Assembly: GCF_963678635.1 (NCBI RefSeq) | Contig: NC_087066.1 | Coordinates: forward strand, 12,446,517 to 12,510,516 | Length of the DNA: 64,000 nucleotides | Direction of reading: 5' to 3' | Source: Symsagittifera roscoffensis | Taxonomy: Eukaryota; Xenacoelomorpha; Acoela; Convolutidae | Shown here: piece by piece, positions 1-13,739 of the stretch | Position numbering within the stretch: the first letter of the stretch is position 1 | Layout of the letters: every line of letters starts with the position of its first letter | Position numbers and translations under genes: made by a program | Notes under the pieces: generated by a model | Database searches by the model: none | What the model was told of the DNA's origin: nothing | Seen by the model: the letters and a program-made list of their open reading frames with translations, nothing else

Positions 1-3000
1 TTAATTGAAGCAACGCAACGCAACTAAAAAAGATATCTTAAGAACATGAAAAAAATTATAATGTAAAAACCTCATTGAATATCCTCAGACCATTCTTTCA
101 CGAAGAAAACACTGGTATAAATATTGAACTTTTCGCGCCAAAGCGCCGTTGGATCCTTCATTAAGAATTTGATTTGTTTCATAACCATCAAAATTATGAT
201 TTTTTTTGTTTCTTATAAAAATAATATTGAATTGACGGACTGATTTACGATACGTAGTGGAGTGAATAAACTAATACTAAAACGGGAATTGAAACAGTGT
301 ATATCTAAAGAATACAGCAAACAGCCAACGTAACCTGAAACTAAAGTTCACGTCAAGTCACTGGATTTGGGGGATAACTTCATTTTGACTGGAAACTCAA
401 CAACATGCAAGGAAGGCGAATTTTTGTACCGCAGTGAAACTTGCAGTGTATAAGGCCGGGTATGGAAACTTTTTTTATAGTGGTTAAACAATAACCAAAC
501 AAGCAACCGTTTTTCAGCAAGTAGCACAAATTTTCCGACCACAGATATATGTGCAAGAAAAGTATTTAAAAATAATTTTTAAAACTCTTTTTCTAATGTT
601 TGTATGATTTTTTGAGTGGAGCGAAGGGTTAGAATCACATTGACTGATAAGTTTGTTGAGTCTGAAAAGCAGCAATTTTAATTTCTCGGCACTGACTCTG
701 ACTAAGAAAAGGTTTCCCTACGAAAAAAATAAATAGTTGCCGGTAGCTACTAATTCTCTTGCTATCAAAAATCTTCATAAACTTCAGCATAATTGTTATT
801 AGTCTGGAAGCAAACAATCACCAGCAGATTAATTAGAAAACTTGCGTCAAGAACTGTGAAAAAAAAATCACACAAAACTGATGTCGACACTCCAGGAAAA
901 AAGTTGTATTTGATGTGAGATAAACTTAACTAGTAATTGAACGTTCACTTTCAGATCGTCAAGGCGTGTGTTTGATCCCCTGCCATGTCACTGAGACCGT
1001 GTGAGGAGGAACTCTCATTTGATTTCCAGCGTCTAGCACAGCTTGACAAGTTTCAGTTGCAAAAAATGGTATCAAAAAATGTCCCTGGGACCAAAAAACG
1101 GCCTTCAATATGAATTTTACCGGAAAAATTGAAAAACAGCTTAGCACTACAATTCACCGGGAGTGTTCAAACAAACAATGCAAAAACATAAGTTGCAAAT
1201 GAAGAGCTTCTCACTCATCAAAAAAACTCAGTCGAGAATGTGGGAAAGTATAGGAACGAACTATTCTTAGACAAGCTATTCAGATTTCAATGGATTTTCT
1301 AGGAACAAAGTCAACAAAAAAAATAACAGAACAAGGAAACCGAAAAAAGTGACTGACAATTTTTGAACATATTTCAAATTTCAAATTACAAAAAAAAATT
1401 ATTTCACGTTCAAGCTCTTTGCATTTCAGATGCTGTTAACGAATTGCACTTTTTTTGTATAAATATCCCATTCAGACAAAACTGGAACAAAAAAACTTTT
1501 TAATTACAATGGGAACTCAGAAAATTAAAGCCCATTTTTAATTTAATCGAAGCCACTTTTGCTGTTCGAAAAAAGTGAAAACGTGAAACTAAAATTGTTC
1601 ACGTTTTTCGTGGTTTTTTTTTCGTAGAGTTTGCCTTCATTTAAAAGAGGAAATGAAGTGAACTTTAAAAGACATCATAAGTCAAACCGCGAAAAATTAG
1701 ATTTGAGCGGGAACTATTTTCCTGAAAAAAGTCAAAAAAATTATCAAGACCTATTTGAGTGAAAATCAGCTTAAAAAAAGAATCCGGAGTAAATGAGACC
1801 ATATTAGTAATCAAGAACTTCGACTCTAACCAATCTGCTCCCCCCCCCCCCTTGTTGACCTGACCGCCTGTTGTTTTTTTTTCGCGTATAATAAATCGCG
1901 TCTACATTTGAATACTAAATGGCCTCGAGTTATCGCCGCGCAACTTAACTTCCCTCCCTCGTTAAAAACACGTTTAAATGACGACAAAAGATTATTTTTG
2001 TAATAATAGTTTTCTATTTAATATGTACCTTTTATTTGCTATTTTACAACAACTTATCAATTAAATATTTTTCTCCTTAGCGGCAGCTTGCAATCTGGCA
2101 TGTGATCTGTCGTTTCCTGCAGAGGATGACAGTTATTAGCTCCACGAATTCCGGCCTCCCGGCCAAAAAGTCAATAGACGAGACAGGTCAAACTGCGATT
2201 TAATCTGGCAGCCACTTACACTCGAAGATCACATTGTGTAGAATTTGCCATTCGGAATAAATTGGAATAAATTAGGTCGGAGCAGTTCAAAAATGTTCAA
2301 TAGCTTCTGATAAATTGGCTCGAAGCTTTTTCCTATTTGATTTTGTTTAAACCAAATTTGTATAGGCTAGACAAGATCGAGAAACAATGTTTTTTTTTCT
2401 AAATGCTAATTAAAAGCTAATCATTACAGCTGTGAAAAGAACTGATTCAGTCCAGTTTTTGCGATATCTTGAAGCTATTTTTCCACCACCTAGAGTTTGG
2501 AAGTTTTTTTTACTATTTAACGAGCAATAAAGACGGTTTTTCTTCCTTCAAAATACAATTACAAAAATGAACACTAATGATAATTCAATAATCATATTAG
2601 CAAAAAGGACGAATTAAATATCTAGGACTTAGGATTGAAAAAAATTGTACGTTCTTTTTACTTTTATTTGTTCTACGAAACCGAGCTTCATAAATCACAA
2701 GATGATCCTATTTTGGCAAACGTTTTTTTGGCATCACAGGTAATTTTTGAAGGAAAAAACAGGCCAAACATGCTTATTTGAGCCGTTTTGAAAAAATTTT
2801 GACCAAAAAATTGGCGGGTTTTGACGCGCACAAGCCCTTCAAGTTTATGAAATATTGGAATGAAAAGTGCTCATAAATAAACTTGTGATTTGCCGACTTG
2901 TCATAAATTAGTCCCCAAAAATAGACCTTTTGAGTTTGTGTGGGTCGAATCCTGAAGGACAGATGCGTTCGACCTGCTCTCCTCGCTAAATCCTCGCCTG

Positions 3001-3227
3001 TTACAGACTTAATGAGTTTTCGACTTTATTACTGATAAAAGCCTAAAAGTTTTCAAAAATTACTATTTCAATTTCAAATCTACTCTTCGGTCTAAAAGCA
3101 TAATTTTCCAACCAATTTTGCTTTACAGAAGAAAATATCCAAACCTTTATTGCATCTCGAATTATGAATTTAAAAAGTTTTTTCTCGTGTGTGGCTCAAA
3201 CACAGCTGACTATCATTGTGGCGCCAT
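1..3227. other. Non-coding AT-rich DNA, no confident gene
   Basis: I see no recognisable gene. The stretch is AT-rich with many homopolymer runs, including a C run near 1842-1852. Two short patches are less AT-rich (about 957-1100 and 1920-2260). The second follows a pyrimidine-rich AG at 2081 and precedes two AATAAA motifs near 2258 and 2269, so it could hide a terminal exon, but no family is recognisable. If the receptor gene continues to the left, this is part of one of its introns. Confidence 0.5.
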
Positions 3228-3235
3228 ATCTTCAC

Positions 3236-3645
3236 CAGGGGCGGATCTAGGATTTTCTTGGGGGGTGGGGGGCGAATTTCAAAAAAATTTTGAAAATTTT
3301 GTCAAATTTTTTTTGTAGGTCGACCGAAATGATTTTCCGAGCTCTCCCAAAGCACTAAAAAGTTTTGGTCAAATTTTGTGCGCCCCAGGTAAAATTTTGA
3401 AAAAATTTTTTAGGCACTTTTTAGAAAATTTTGACCAAAAACATTGCGTTTTTTTGGCGCGTGCTCCTCCTCAAAGTAAGTATATATTGGCGCCAAAGGC
3501 GCCTTTAGAAAATTTTTAGGGTCCGTCACCAAATATGGATATCTCAAAATAGTACAAAAGGGGGACCCTTTGGGTCGGCAGGGAGTCGAATCCCTGAAAA
3601 GAGGCGTCCGCCCCCCCTTCCGCCCCCCTCCCAAGTCCGCCCCTG
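3236..3645 (+). mobile_element. hAT-like miniature inverted-repeat element (410 bp)
   Basis: Both ends carry the terminal motif CAGGGGCGGAT in inverted orientation, and the element is flanked by a perfect 8-bp direct duplication, ATCTTCAC, at 3228-3235 and 3646-3653. An 8-bp duplication with CAG...CTG-type ends is the signature of hAT transposons. There is no transposase ORF, so this is a non-autonomous copy that must be moved in trans. The interior is rich in runs of A and T plus a GC-rich right end. Related copies lie at 25916-26386 and 38078-38483, with fragments elsewhere in the window. Confidence 0.85.
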
Positions 3646-3699
3646 ATCTTCACCTCAATTTGGTTAGTTGGATAAAAAATAGAGATAGTAGCAAAAAAT

Positions 3700-4210
3700 C
3701 AACAATATGAAGTCAGTATATGACAAGCAGACGGGTCGGATCCAGACATTGACTTAAATTGTCAGCTAAGTGCGGAGTTGAAACAAACAAAACTCATCCA
3801 CTCCAATTAAACGGAAATTAGACTTCATTTTTTCTTTCAAAACAAACCATTTGGACGAAAAGCGAAGGCTATCAAATTTTGATGCTTATAACAAAATTCA
3901 CTAGTACAAGATCTCATTGTATATCAAAGTTTTTATAATATATGATTCACCAAATAGCAATTCAAATAAAATAAAAAACATTTTTAAGATGCATAAATTA
4001 TACAATTGCCACATGTAGAAAACTGATGATCCTTCAGGAAAAACTGAACAAAAGTTATTAGTAGTCAGTAATCAAATTTCAGACACAATAACAATACATT
4101 TGCCGCTAATCTCCCATACGTGTAGTTTAAAAATCATTTTTAGTCACGTCTATTTTGCTTGTCGTCTAGCTTCCTAGGCCCCTGTTTCAGCAGTTTGTTC
4201 TCTCCTTAAC
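3700..4210. repeat. Dispersed repeat family C, copy 1 (approximate ends)
   Basis: This stretch resembles 9995-10400. Both contain a segment reading roughly GTCACGTCTA...TTCGCTTGTCG followed by a CTTAGGCCCC-type motif, and both have similar AT-rich sequence upstream. The ends are approximate because the copies are diverged. No terminal repeats or target duplications could be fixed, so the element class is unknown. Confidence 0.45.
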
Positions 4211-4262
4211 TATCTAAGATTCCAGTTTAATGCGTTTTCTATCTGTTGCACTCGTTGTTTGT

Positions 4263-4795
4263 TGTTCCAACTTTTGAAGAAAGTGGCGGATTATTTGTGC
4301 TCGGGGTGGTTTTGTTTTTCTCTGGACAAATTTTGAAATTTAAACTAACCATTTTTCATGGAAATTTTTTAATCCAGCCAAAAAGTTATGTTGTGCTGAG
4401 CTCAAATTAAAAAAAAATTGCCTGTAATCCTTTTTTTTTAAAAAAAGCTATGAGGTTTTAAAGATGGTCAACTTGGGATAATTAACGCTCGAATTGTTTT
4501 GTGATTTGTGATATTAAAGCGTCAGCGGAGATCGTTCCAAATCGTTCCAAATTGAATTGAGGCATGCTATTTCACCTATTTAGTACTTTGCTATAATCTA
4601 AATGTATTACTTGGTACTTTACATAACATGAAAGGAGATGATTTTCAAATGAAAAAGATTCTTGAAATAAAATTATTTTTGTTTTCGAAAATTTCATCAT
4701 TTTTTTCAAAACGAACATTACTCCATAGACCTTAAAGGGCAGTCAAAACATTGAAGACTTCGCCTTGAAACCAGCAGTCTTGTTTACTATAGTTT
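4263..4795 (+). repeat. Dispersed repeat family B, copy 1
   Basis: It begins with TGTTCCAACTTTTGAAGAAA and ends with CAGCAGTCTTGTTT, the conserved ends of a family repeated across the window (18078-18607, 21262-21795, 28374-28817 and others). The middle carries the family block around AATTTGGGATAATTAACGC...CGTTCCAAATTG. A second partial copy of that block follows at about 4865-5010. No coding capacity is visible. Confidence 0.65.
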
Positions 4796-5010
4796 CCCGC
4801 TTAATTGAAAATTAAAATCATTGTCAGGATCAGGTCCGTTTGCTTGTCATTCACCATGAGATCAAGTTATGATGGTTTAAAAATTGCCAATTTGGGATAA
4901 TTAATGCGCAATATATTTTGTGCTATTCACACGTATAAGGAGATTTAATCCATCTTAGAAATCGTTCCAAGTTGAATTGAAGCATGTTTTTTGATCTATT
5001 TAATACAGTG

Positions 5011-7051
5011 CTGACTTAATTCATCCGAACAAAATGAAGAAAACTTGAAATTGAGTTATTGAAGAACGTTTTTTTTTTGAATTGGTTTTTTTAAACTTTA
5101 GACAAAAAATGATGGAGACAAAAATTGCTCTAAAATTTAACAGAAATATTATCGTGCACTTTTGCTTTGCCAAACTTGGGCCCAAAATTTTACTCCAAAA
5201 AACAATCGTTCTTGGCTTTGCTTTGTCAATCAAAATTTACTAAACCTATTTGTTCTTTCACTGACAAAACATTATCACTGCAAGCCTCCTATGTAGCCCA
5301 ACAAAATTTAAAAAAGAAACAAGGAATTAATTTTTTTTCCATTTTATCACACCAATTGTAAGATTTAAAAAATTGACAAGTTTTGCGTCCTGTAAAATGC
5401 TTTAAAAGCAAATTGATTGCCTAAATTCATTCAAAAACGATATAAAACCCCGCTCATACTTTTTAGGACGAAATAAATTGCTGTATCTACCCAATTTTTA
5501 TCTGCCCATGATTTTAAAATATCCTAGTTGAAATATAATTATAGTTTTCAACCCAAGAAAACTATAAGCTTTAGTCGATATAAAATCTTCACACTGACCG
5601 CTTTGTATTTAAGCTTTGTTTTGCCTTGCCAAAAACTGATAAAAACTGAAAAAAAAAGAAATTTTCATACAAAAATTAAAAAATTTTATCTGAGTTTTTT
5701 TTAAAATGTCTAGTTACAAATAAAACTATAAACAGCTAGTCCCAATTCAAGTTGGAGTTTTTCTGAGCTGTATTTCATCGCATTACGCGTTAACAACACG
5801 AAATATGTCGTGCGTTAATTGTTCCAAACTTGCCAATTCTGCAATTTTACTCATAACCTAACGAAAAATGATCACAGAGAAAATATCTTAAAAATGAACT
5901 CACGACATCAACTTTTCGAAGATGGTTAAAAAGCTCGCGTATAAAATCGGAACAAAAAAGAGAGCTTTTTGTAAACTTTGATTGAAAACAGTACCTCGTT
6001 TTCTAATCTAGTTTTCCCCTCAATTTGAGGTCATAAAGACAGCAGTAACGCATCACAAAAAATTGATGTCGTAAAATAGAACAAAATTTTTTTTGGGAGG
6101 TGATAGTTTGAACTTTCGCAGAATCTAATAATTTTGGGTACGGTCTTGTACCTTCAGATGCCAAAATATACAAACTGTTTTCATGTTTTTGGAATGAACT
6201 TTGAGGTCATTGAAAATACATATCAAATGGCGCTTAAGACCAGAATTGATTTATTCAGCTAACGAAATTTGATATCAACTCCTTATGAATTTTAAACCCA
6301 TGATTTCGTTTTTCAAAATTGTTCTTATCTCCTTATCAAATATCGTTGTTTTCGTAAGGAGACATAATTATCTGCACCATTTCCATTAGTTTGTTTTAAG
6401 TTCCCAGAAATTCCAGTCTGAAGAAAGATTTCACTCCTCTGTCACTTTCTGGCATTTTTCTTACATTAGTGGAAATCAATATGCAAAATGATACCTCACA
6501 TGTGAAAGTTGATATTAAATCTAGGCATGCAAAATCGGGGGAGGTTTATTGAATAAAATTATAAAGTGCTTGTCAGAGGGTATTAAGTTTGATACACTTT
6601 GCAATTTGACCCTGAACGGGTTAAACTTGGGTATTACCAAGAGCCAGATTGTTTTGCATACTAACTACTTACCTTTCATTAAAGGTCCGAAATTTGACTT
6701 TGCTGTGACCTACAAAGCTGATTTAAACTATCCGGACAGAACGGTTAAAATTTGAAAGTTGAAACGCGTTTTTCGCAAAATGGGTTGAGATTAGACAAAA
6801 AGTGAGGAGTGCTTAGAATTTTATCAAATTGAGTATGGTACAATTTATTTTGGAAATTCACAACCAAAATTTAACCACAAAATAGGTCATTTTGGCTTTT
6901 TTTTGATTTATTAAGAATTAGGCTGAAACAGCCGAGTTAATTGATGAGAAATTTTTATGAAAAGAAACCTCACAGTATACAAAACTCTAGAATGGTGAAA
7001 TTTCCAAAAAATTGAATAAAACTTTTAAAATTCGATTTTCAGCAAAAACTT
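5011..7051. other. Non-coding AT-rich DNA
   Basis: No gene or repeat structure is recognisable. Short open frames here have no protein-like composition or known motif. It is most likely intronic or intergenic sequence. Confidence 0.5.
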
Positions 7052-8996
7052 TTATTTTTATATAGTGAGCATGACCTTTTTTGGCTATCAACCAAAAATA
7101 TACTCTCTCTTACATACTTTGAAATTGTACCTTTCTAGAACTTGGTTGTACTGCGTTAGACGCTTCTTGTGATATAACTTTCGTATCAAATAACCCGGTA
7201 ATCCTCACCCAATTTGAAAAAAAAACGCAATTAAAACTTCCAATAATGTTCGTCGTGTCCGTTCAATTTAAATCAGCACAGTAATAACGCGGTTCTAGCA
7301 CACATCAGTAGAATAATATTTGTTTCAACATTTTCCTTACGTTTTATTTCACGTTTTTTTTTTCACGAAAAATCAATTTCACACTAACCAAGTACCAAAT
7401 TAAGATACGAAAAACAATTTAGATTGATAAACGCGATTTAGATAAAGGCGGAGACGAAAATTGCAATTGCAGAAAAAAACATGATCGACAGTTGGCAGAA
7501 ACTGTTGTAAAGTGAAAAATTATCGCAAATAAAAAATTATCGCAAATAAAGTTTTCTGAGCGCATCAAACATCTGCCGAAAACTTTTGTTTGATCACCAA
7601 AGTTGTTTGATCATCAAAATTGTTGCAGAAATAGGCTCTTTTAAATTTTTCTCAAATTTATGTATTACGCCACCTGAGCTCGAAGGAGTTCAAAAATGCT
7701 TTATTTTTATATAGTGAGCATGACCTTTTTGGCTATCAACCAAAAATATACTCTCTCTTGCATACTTTGAAATTGTACCTTTCTAGAACTTGGTTGTACT
7801 GCGTTAGAGGCTTCTTGTGATATAAATTTCGTATCAAATAACCCGGTAATCCTCACCCAATTTGAAAAAAAAACGCATTTAAAACTTTCAATAATGTTCG
7901 TCGTGTCCGTTCAATTTAAATCAGCACAGTAATAACGCGGTTCTAGCACACATCAGTAGAATAATATTTGTTTCAACATTTTCCTTATGTTTTATTTCAC
8001 GTTTTTTTTTCATGAAAAATCAATTTCAAATTAACCAAGTACCAAATTAAGATACGAAAAACAATTTAGATTGATAAACGCGATTTAGATAAAGGCGGAG
8101 ACGAAAATTGCAATTGCAGAAAAAAACATGATCGACAGTTGGCAGAAACTGTTGTTAAGTGAAAAATTATCGCAAATAAAAAAATATCGCAAATAAAGTT
8201 TTCTGAGCGCATCAAACATCTGCCGAAAACTTTTTGTTTGATCACCAAAGTTGTTTGATCATCAAAATTGTTGCAGAAATAGGCTCTTTTAAATTTTTCT
8301 CAAATTTATGTCTTACGCCACCTGAGCTCGAAGGAGTTCAAAAATGCTTTATTTTTATATAGTGAGCATGACCTTTTTTGGCTATCAACCAAAAATATAC
8401 TCTCTCTTACATACTTTGAAATTGTACCTTTCTAGAACTTGGTTGTACTGCGTTAGAGGCTTCTTGTGATACAACTTTCGTATCAAATAACCCGGTTATC
8501 CTCACCCAATTTGAAAAAAAAACGCATTTAAAACTTCCAATAATGTTCGTCGTGTCCGTTCAATTTAAATCAGCACAGTAATAACGCGGTTCTAGCACAC
8601 ATCAGTAGAATAATATTTGTTTCAACATTTTCCTTACGTTTTATTTCACGTTTTTTTTTCATGAAAAATCAATTTCACACTAACCAAGTACCAAATTAAG
8701 ATACGAAAAACAATTTAGATTGATAAACGCGATTTAGATAAAGGCGGAGACGAAAATTGCAATTGCAGAAAAAAACATGATCGACAGTTGGCAGAAACTG
8801 TTGTAAAGTGAAAAATTATCGCAAATAAAAAATTATCGCAAATAAAGTTTTCTGAGCGCATCAAACATCTGCCGAAAGCTTTTTGTTTGATCACCAAAGT
8901 TGTTTGATCATCAAAATTGTTGCAGAAATAGGCTCTTTTAAATTTTTCTCAAATTTATGTCTTACGCCACCTGAGCTCGAAGGAGTTCAAAAATGC
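7052..8996. repeat. Tandem triplication of a ~649-bp unit
   Basis: Three head-to-tail copies run 7052-7700, 7701-8348 and 8349-8996. Each begins TTATTTTTATATAGTGAGC and ends near GAGCTCGAAGGAGTTCAAAA. They differ at only a few positions, mostly single bases and homopolymer lengths, so the duplication is young. The short minus-strand ORFs at 8066-8248 and 8715-8897 are the same frame repeated in two units and are not evidence of a gene. Unequal crossing-over of one ancestral unit explains the layout. Confidence 0.9.
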
Positions 8997-9994
8997 TGTT
9001 GTTTTGAAACCCTGTTGTGGTTATTGTTCATACATTCCAATGAGGAAACGCAATGTGTAGGCTTGGAGTAAATGCTTTCTTCTCATACTTTTTCCTATAT
9101 CGATTTGAAAAAGAAGATTTGAAAAAAAAAGAAGATTTGACGAACATTTTTATACTATTTGAAAAACACCTCTCAATGCCGAGAGCTGAAATGTAAATAT
9201 TTAAACTGAGATCATTTTTCGGGGTTTAAAAGAAATAGGTTTTTGAAAACTGAAATTACCGCCTAAATGGGAAACAGGCTCGATAATTCCAATTTTCTAT
9301 AAATACTTAACGTAGGAGGCATTTTAAAATTGATTGACGCAAGCTTGTGAGACCAAATGACGTACTAATGATGAATTGGATAAGAATGATGTTAACCTGA
9401 TTGACTTGATGTACTTCACTATGCGTGCATGATAAATAATGGTTTTTTAAAATAAAATTTGGAAACCAAAAAAAAACAATAACAAATTTTTCTGGCTTTT
9501 GAAACATTCATGGCCGGTTTGAAGAGTTTTCTTTTCGTCATCTTAACTAATTTTTTCTACAGTAAATTTAAACTTATTAAACATAGCCAAATGATAATTG
9601 GAAAAGAGTAATTAGCTCAAGGAAACTGAAAAAAAAACTGATTTCTGATTTGTTTTTCAAAACCTTCAACTTTGAACTTCGAAGAAACAAAAATAGATGG
9701 ACTTAAAGTTCTTTGAGATGATGATGGACAATTTTTTGTTAAAATTAGCCCGATTTGATAAAACTGGGTCAATAGGCAAAACTTGTATTTCGCTGGGAAA
9801 TCTAATAATTAATTTAATTTCCTTTTTCGAAATAAGAAGTCGATCACGTTTTTTGTGACCATTACAATTTTTGCTGCTCAGAAGAATGTTTTACTTTTGT
9901 TGATGCATGAATAAATTTTAATTAAATTTATGTTAACTGTTTCTCCATTTTTCGTGCTAATGGCCTTTCTGAGTATTAATTTTTCGTGCATCGA

Positions 9995-10400
9995 TCAAGA
10001 TAGGGTTTTTCCTAAATTTTTATTTATCGACAAAAGCAAAGCAGGGTGACAAGAAAAAAGACCAAAAAAACTAGGCGTGAATAATAAAAAGAAATTTAGC
10101 CTTGAGTTTTTTGGATGACAAGCAAAGAACACAGAAAAATAAGGTTTATTAAACATTTTTGGAATGCATGAAAGATACAATTGCGACAGATGAAAAACTG
10201 ATTTGCAATAAACACAGGTAAAACGAAAGCAAATTAGAGTCAGAGAAAAATAATTGTGTTTTTGAACCAGTTTCAGACTCTCTAACAAAACAATTACGTC
10301 TAATTTCTTATAATTGTAGCTTTGCATCGACATCTTAATACAATTTTGGTCACGTCTAATTCGCTTGTCGCTCAATTTCTTAGGCCCCAGCAATGCATTT
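9995..10400. repeat. Dispersed repeat family C, copy 2
   Basis: It shares with 3700-4210 the block around GGTCACGTCTAATTCGCTTG and the CTTAGGCCCC motif. A 132-codon minus-strand open frame covers it but has no recognisable domain and lies wholly within the repeat, so it is not called as a gene. Confidence 0.45.
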
Positions 10401-12951
10401 TGTAATAGAAAAAGTATTTATTTTTTCAAATCTATGGCTTGTCAGAGTTTTTAGTTTTTATCAATCTATCAATAAAAGATTTTTCTCTCTTAATTTCTAA
10501 ACAGAAGCGTTGTCTACATTTATGTAGGTTCCATGTATTGGTACTTAAGAGTTTTCCCAGCGTAAACAAAAAAAAATTTCTGGCAAATTTAGAAATCAGA
10601 CTCTTAAAACGAAGCCACGAATTTTGGATAAACACTGTTGTGCTGTGTTACAGTGAATAAAAAGGCATGATCTTGATTGAAACGTAGAAAACACTTTTTT
10701 TTCTTTTTCGTTAAAAGTAGACAATAATAAAATTATTCAAAACGAGAGAAGGAAAAAGAATACGCAAGAATAAACAAATACAGCCGGTTACTGTGCAATT
10801 AGCATTAGTTTAAAAAAACATTAGTTTTAAATTATTAGCAATTAGTTCTAGTTTTGAAACACTAGCAATTAGCATTAGTTTTGAAAGATACAAAAAAGAT
10901 CGAAAATTTTTGCATTTTTATGAATTTTTGAAAAAATGTGATTCCAAAAAAGCGCTAAAATACTCAAAAAACTAACTTTTAAGCCATTAAAATAAGCTAT
11001 TGTACGCTTGCTCGCTCGCTTTATTTGCTCGAAGTAAGAAGAAAAACAAAAATTTCACAAAGGTTTTTCTCGACACTGGGAATGTTTTTCGAAATTTTTC
11101 AATGTTGTTTGCTCGAATCACAATTTTAAGGATTTTGATATGATTTATCACATTCAAATCTCTACAATGGTTATTTGTGTTAGCTGATTTCGCAAGGAAA
11201 AAAATTTAAAAACGAGAAAAAAACTAAAAAACCCCCATATTTAAAGTTCCTCTCCATTTTTCAATTAGTCGAAACAAAAACTATTTTTGTACGTTTGTTT
11301 CTTGTCTAATTTCTGATTCGTTAAAAACTATTTGCTTACTATATGACAAGTCTAATTTATGATTTGTTTACTTTTTGCAACATAACCATTTCCTCCGCTG
11401 CGCTTACATTTGGCATAAAAGTTATTGTACGCATGATTCATTGTTTTGTCACTATTTCAGATTCTTTTTTTGAAGTTTTGATGACAAACCATGAGATAAT
11501 TGTCTTAAATAGATAACTTTGACTCAATGATGCGTTATTTTTATTCAGTTGGTCTGCTAAAAGACTCAATTTTCTCTTTTAAGCGAAAAGTATGGTCTGC
11601 CAAAAAATCAGTTCCCATTATTCATTTAACATTGATTTCATATCTATTTTTTTAAAAAAATTAAAAATTTAAAGTAATGAAATCATACATTTTATCACGT
11701 TTCCTCCTTTTTCCTATTTTTGGCAAAAAAATTTTCTCACAAAAATAAAATTAGTGAATACACTATCAAAAAATCCATGATAGAAACAAGTTTGCAGTGT
11801 TTGAATTTCCAATCCTTGTAGAAAAAAAAATTAAAATTCAAAGCATTTTTTCTGTGAAATTTGTTTTTGAAACTTGAACCACAGCTTGAGTGATTTAGAT
11901 TGATAAATCACTCAACCTCATCAGACATATGATTGTGGTACCTACAGTTGCATGAAAAAACACACTAAAGGCTAGATTTTTTTAAAAAAATTGTCAGGGT
12001 TGGTCGGAAAAATATCTATAAAATGTTTTCGGACTCACAAAAAAGGCTAATTTTTATTTTTTTCAATTGACTTTCACCTCTCGGTTTAAATCACAACGAG
12101 CAAATTAAAATATATAAAAAACTAAATGAACTATACAGTTGAGTTGAAAACAGTTGAGGAAGCGTGATTTAAAACAGATTGCAACTTGGACCAAAGCAAC
12201 ACCGAAGTTGAAAACGCCGCGGAAGTTGTTGCACGTACAAACCTTTCGCAACATTGGTATCTAAAATTGATTAAAATCTAACATTAAACGTGATGATCAG
12301 AAGTTTTTGAAAAATATGGACTGCAACGACTCACTAATTTTTTGTTTCGACTCAGAATTTGAAATATTTTTTTCAGCGTGGAATTCTGTAATGGTACTAT
12401 CTTGTGAGATAAAAAAAACGCTTTAAAATAAGTTTCCAATACCTGTAAGGTTTCCTAAAATTAACAAAGTTAGGTTCAAACTTAAATCTACTCTATTCTA
12501 TTCTATAATAACCGTTGTGCTATAAAATCTAATAAGGGGCTAACTTCAAAAGCAAGCGTCTTTTCTCAGCTCAGAAACAACTTAAAAACGATAAATTAGA
12601 ACTTTTTTGTGAGCCAATGAATTCTCTTTACTATTTCGTGAATTCCCGCAAACAGTTTATGAAGCTCTGATCAATCTTGTATTGGAAAAGCTTAAGTTCG
12701 TTACTAAGTTCAATATTTTAAAATGCTTAACCGTTGATTTTTTTTGGAAAACTGCAGATTCGGTTCTTGTTACCACAGGGAGAGATTGATAAAGAGAGAG
12801 AAACAACTTCTTTAGTAAAATATTCTCCTAGTTTAAGACAATTTACCAACCAAAGAAAAAATATATAGCCAATTGACTGTTGGAAAAGAGTAATGAACGC
12901 AAGTAAACAGAAACAAAAACAAACGCTTTGGAGTTTCATGATTTAAAAAAT
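10401..12951. other. Non-coding AT-rich DNA
   Basis: Nothing recognisable is seen apart from a few short local repeats of an AATTAGCATTAGTTT motif at about 10795-10885. A membrane-like minus-strand ORF at 12727-12939 lacks the motifs expected of receptor helices and is not called. Confidence 0.5.
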
Positions 12952-13131
12952 CAATTATAATTGAGTTTGATTGTCAGTGTGCACAAAAATGAAGAAAAAA
13001 AATTGATTGTAATCAAATTGAAAATGAATTATAATATTACTAGTTTTCGAGGCAACCAAATCCATTTTTAATCCATTATGTTTTTTTTTTTTCATTTTTG
13101 TGGACACTGACAATGAAAATCAATTATAATC
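12952..13131. mobile_element. Small foldback/MITE-like inverted repeat (~180 bp)
   Basis: The arms are about 45-50 bp and inverted. The left arm starts CAATTATAATTGAG and carries TTGTCAGTGT plus ACAAAAATGAA; the right arm is its imperfect reverse complement. No clear target duplication is resolved, because the flanks are A/T runs. No coding capacity. Confidence 0.6.
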
Positions 13132-13264
13132 GTTTTTTTTCCACTTTATTGTCATGTGAATTTCAACGCACATAGAATTATCTACATATTAAACTAAAGT
13201 TGGAAAATTGTTGTTCAGTTTAACTTTTCTCTGGGCAGCTTTGATTTTTTTGCTACTTTTTAAA

Positions 13265-13495
13265 TATATGGTTCAGGTGCGGGGATGGTTCAGGAGGGTA
13301 GGGTGTAGGGGGTGGTTGTTCAGGGGGTGGTAGTTTAGGTGGAGGGGGTTGGTTCAAGTCGGAGGATGTCTCAGGTGGTCATGTTGGGGATGGCTCAAAT
13401 GTGGGGGCAAAGGGTCAAACGTTGGCATGGGGTTTGTAATGGAGTAAAAGGGCAATCGTTAAGGCGGGGGCCGGGGGGGGGGGGGGGGGACGGAA
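13265..13495 (+). repeat. G-rich low-complexity tract
   Basis: Degenerate repeats of GGTTCAGGNGGTGG-like units end in a long G run at about 13468-13489. The ORF at 13339-13587 is a product of this composition and is not a gene. The G runs could form quadruplexes on the plus strand. Confidence 0.7.
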
Positions 13496-13739
13496 TCTTT
13501 TTGCAATTTGATGTTAGTTTTAGAAACGGAGTAAGCCGGTCACTCTCTTTGCAAAGTTTCTGCATAACTCATTTGATAAATGCATAAATTCTTGCTAAAT
13601 TTTGCACGACGCGAAACAAATATAAAATGGAAAAGATTCCATTTTCATGTGATTTTCTTCTTATTATATAATCCAATATAATGGATTTCAAATAAATTAT
13701 CAAGCATTAGGTTTGTGCAAGAAAAAATGGATTTAAATC

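Noticed and set aside
8066-8897. Two near-identical 60-codon minus-strand ORFs
   Set aside because: They are the same frame in two copies of the 649-bp tandem unit; the third copy lacks it, and the sequence has no protein-like features.
9995-10393. 132-codon minus-strand ORF
   Set aside because: It lies entirely in a dispersed repeat also seen at 3700-4210, has no motif and an AT-driven composition.
12727-12939. Membrane-like minus-strand ORF as a possible receptor helix exon
   Set aside because: It lacks the Pro-Cys pattern of the first helix, the Gly-Glu-Lys motif before the second, and a usable acceptor in the right phase.
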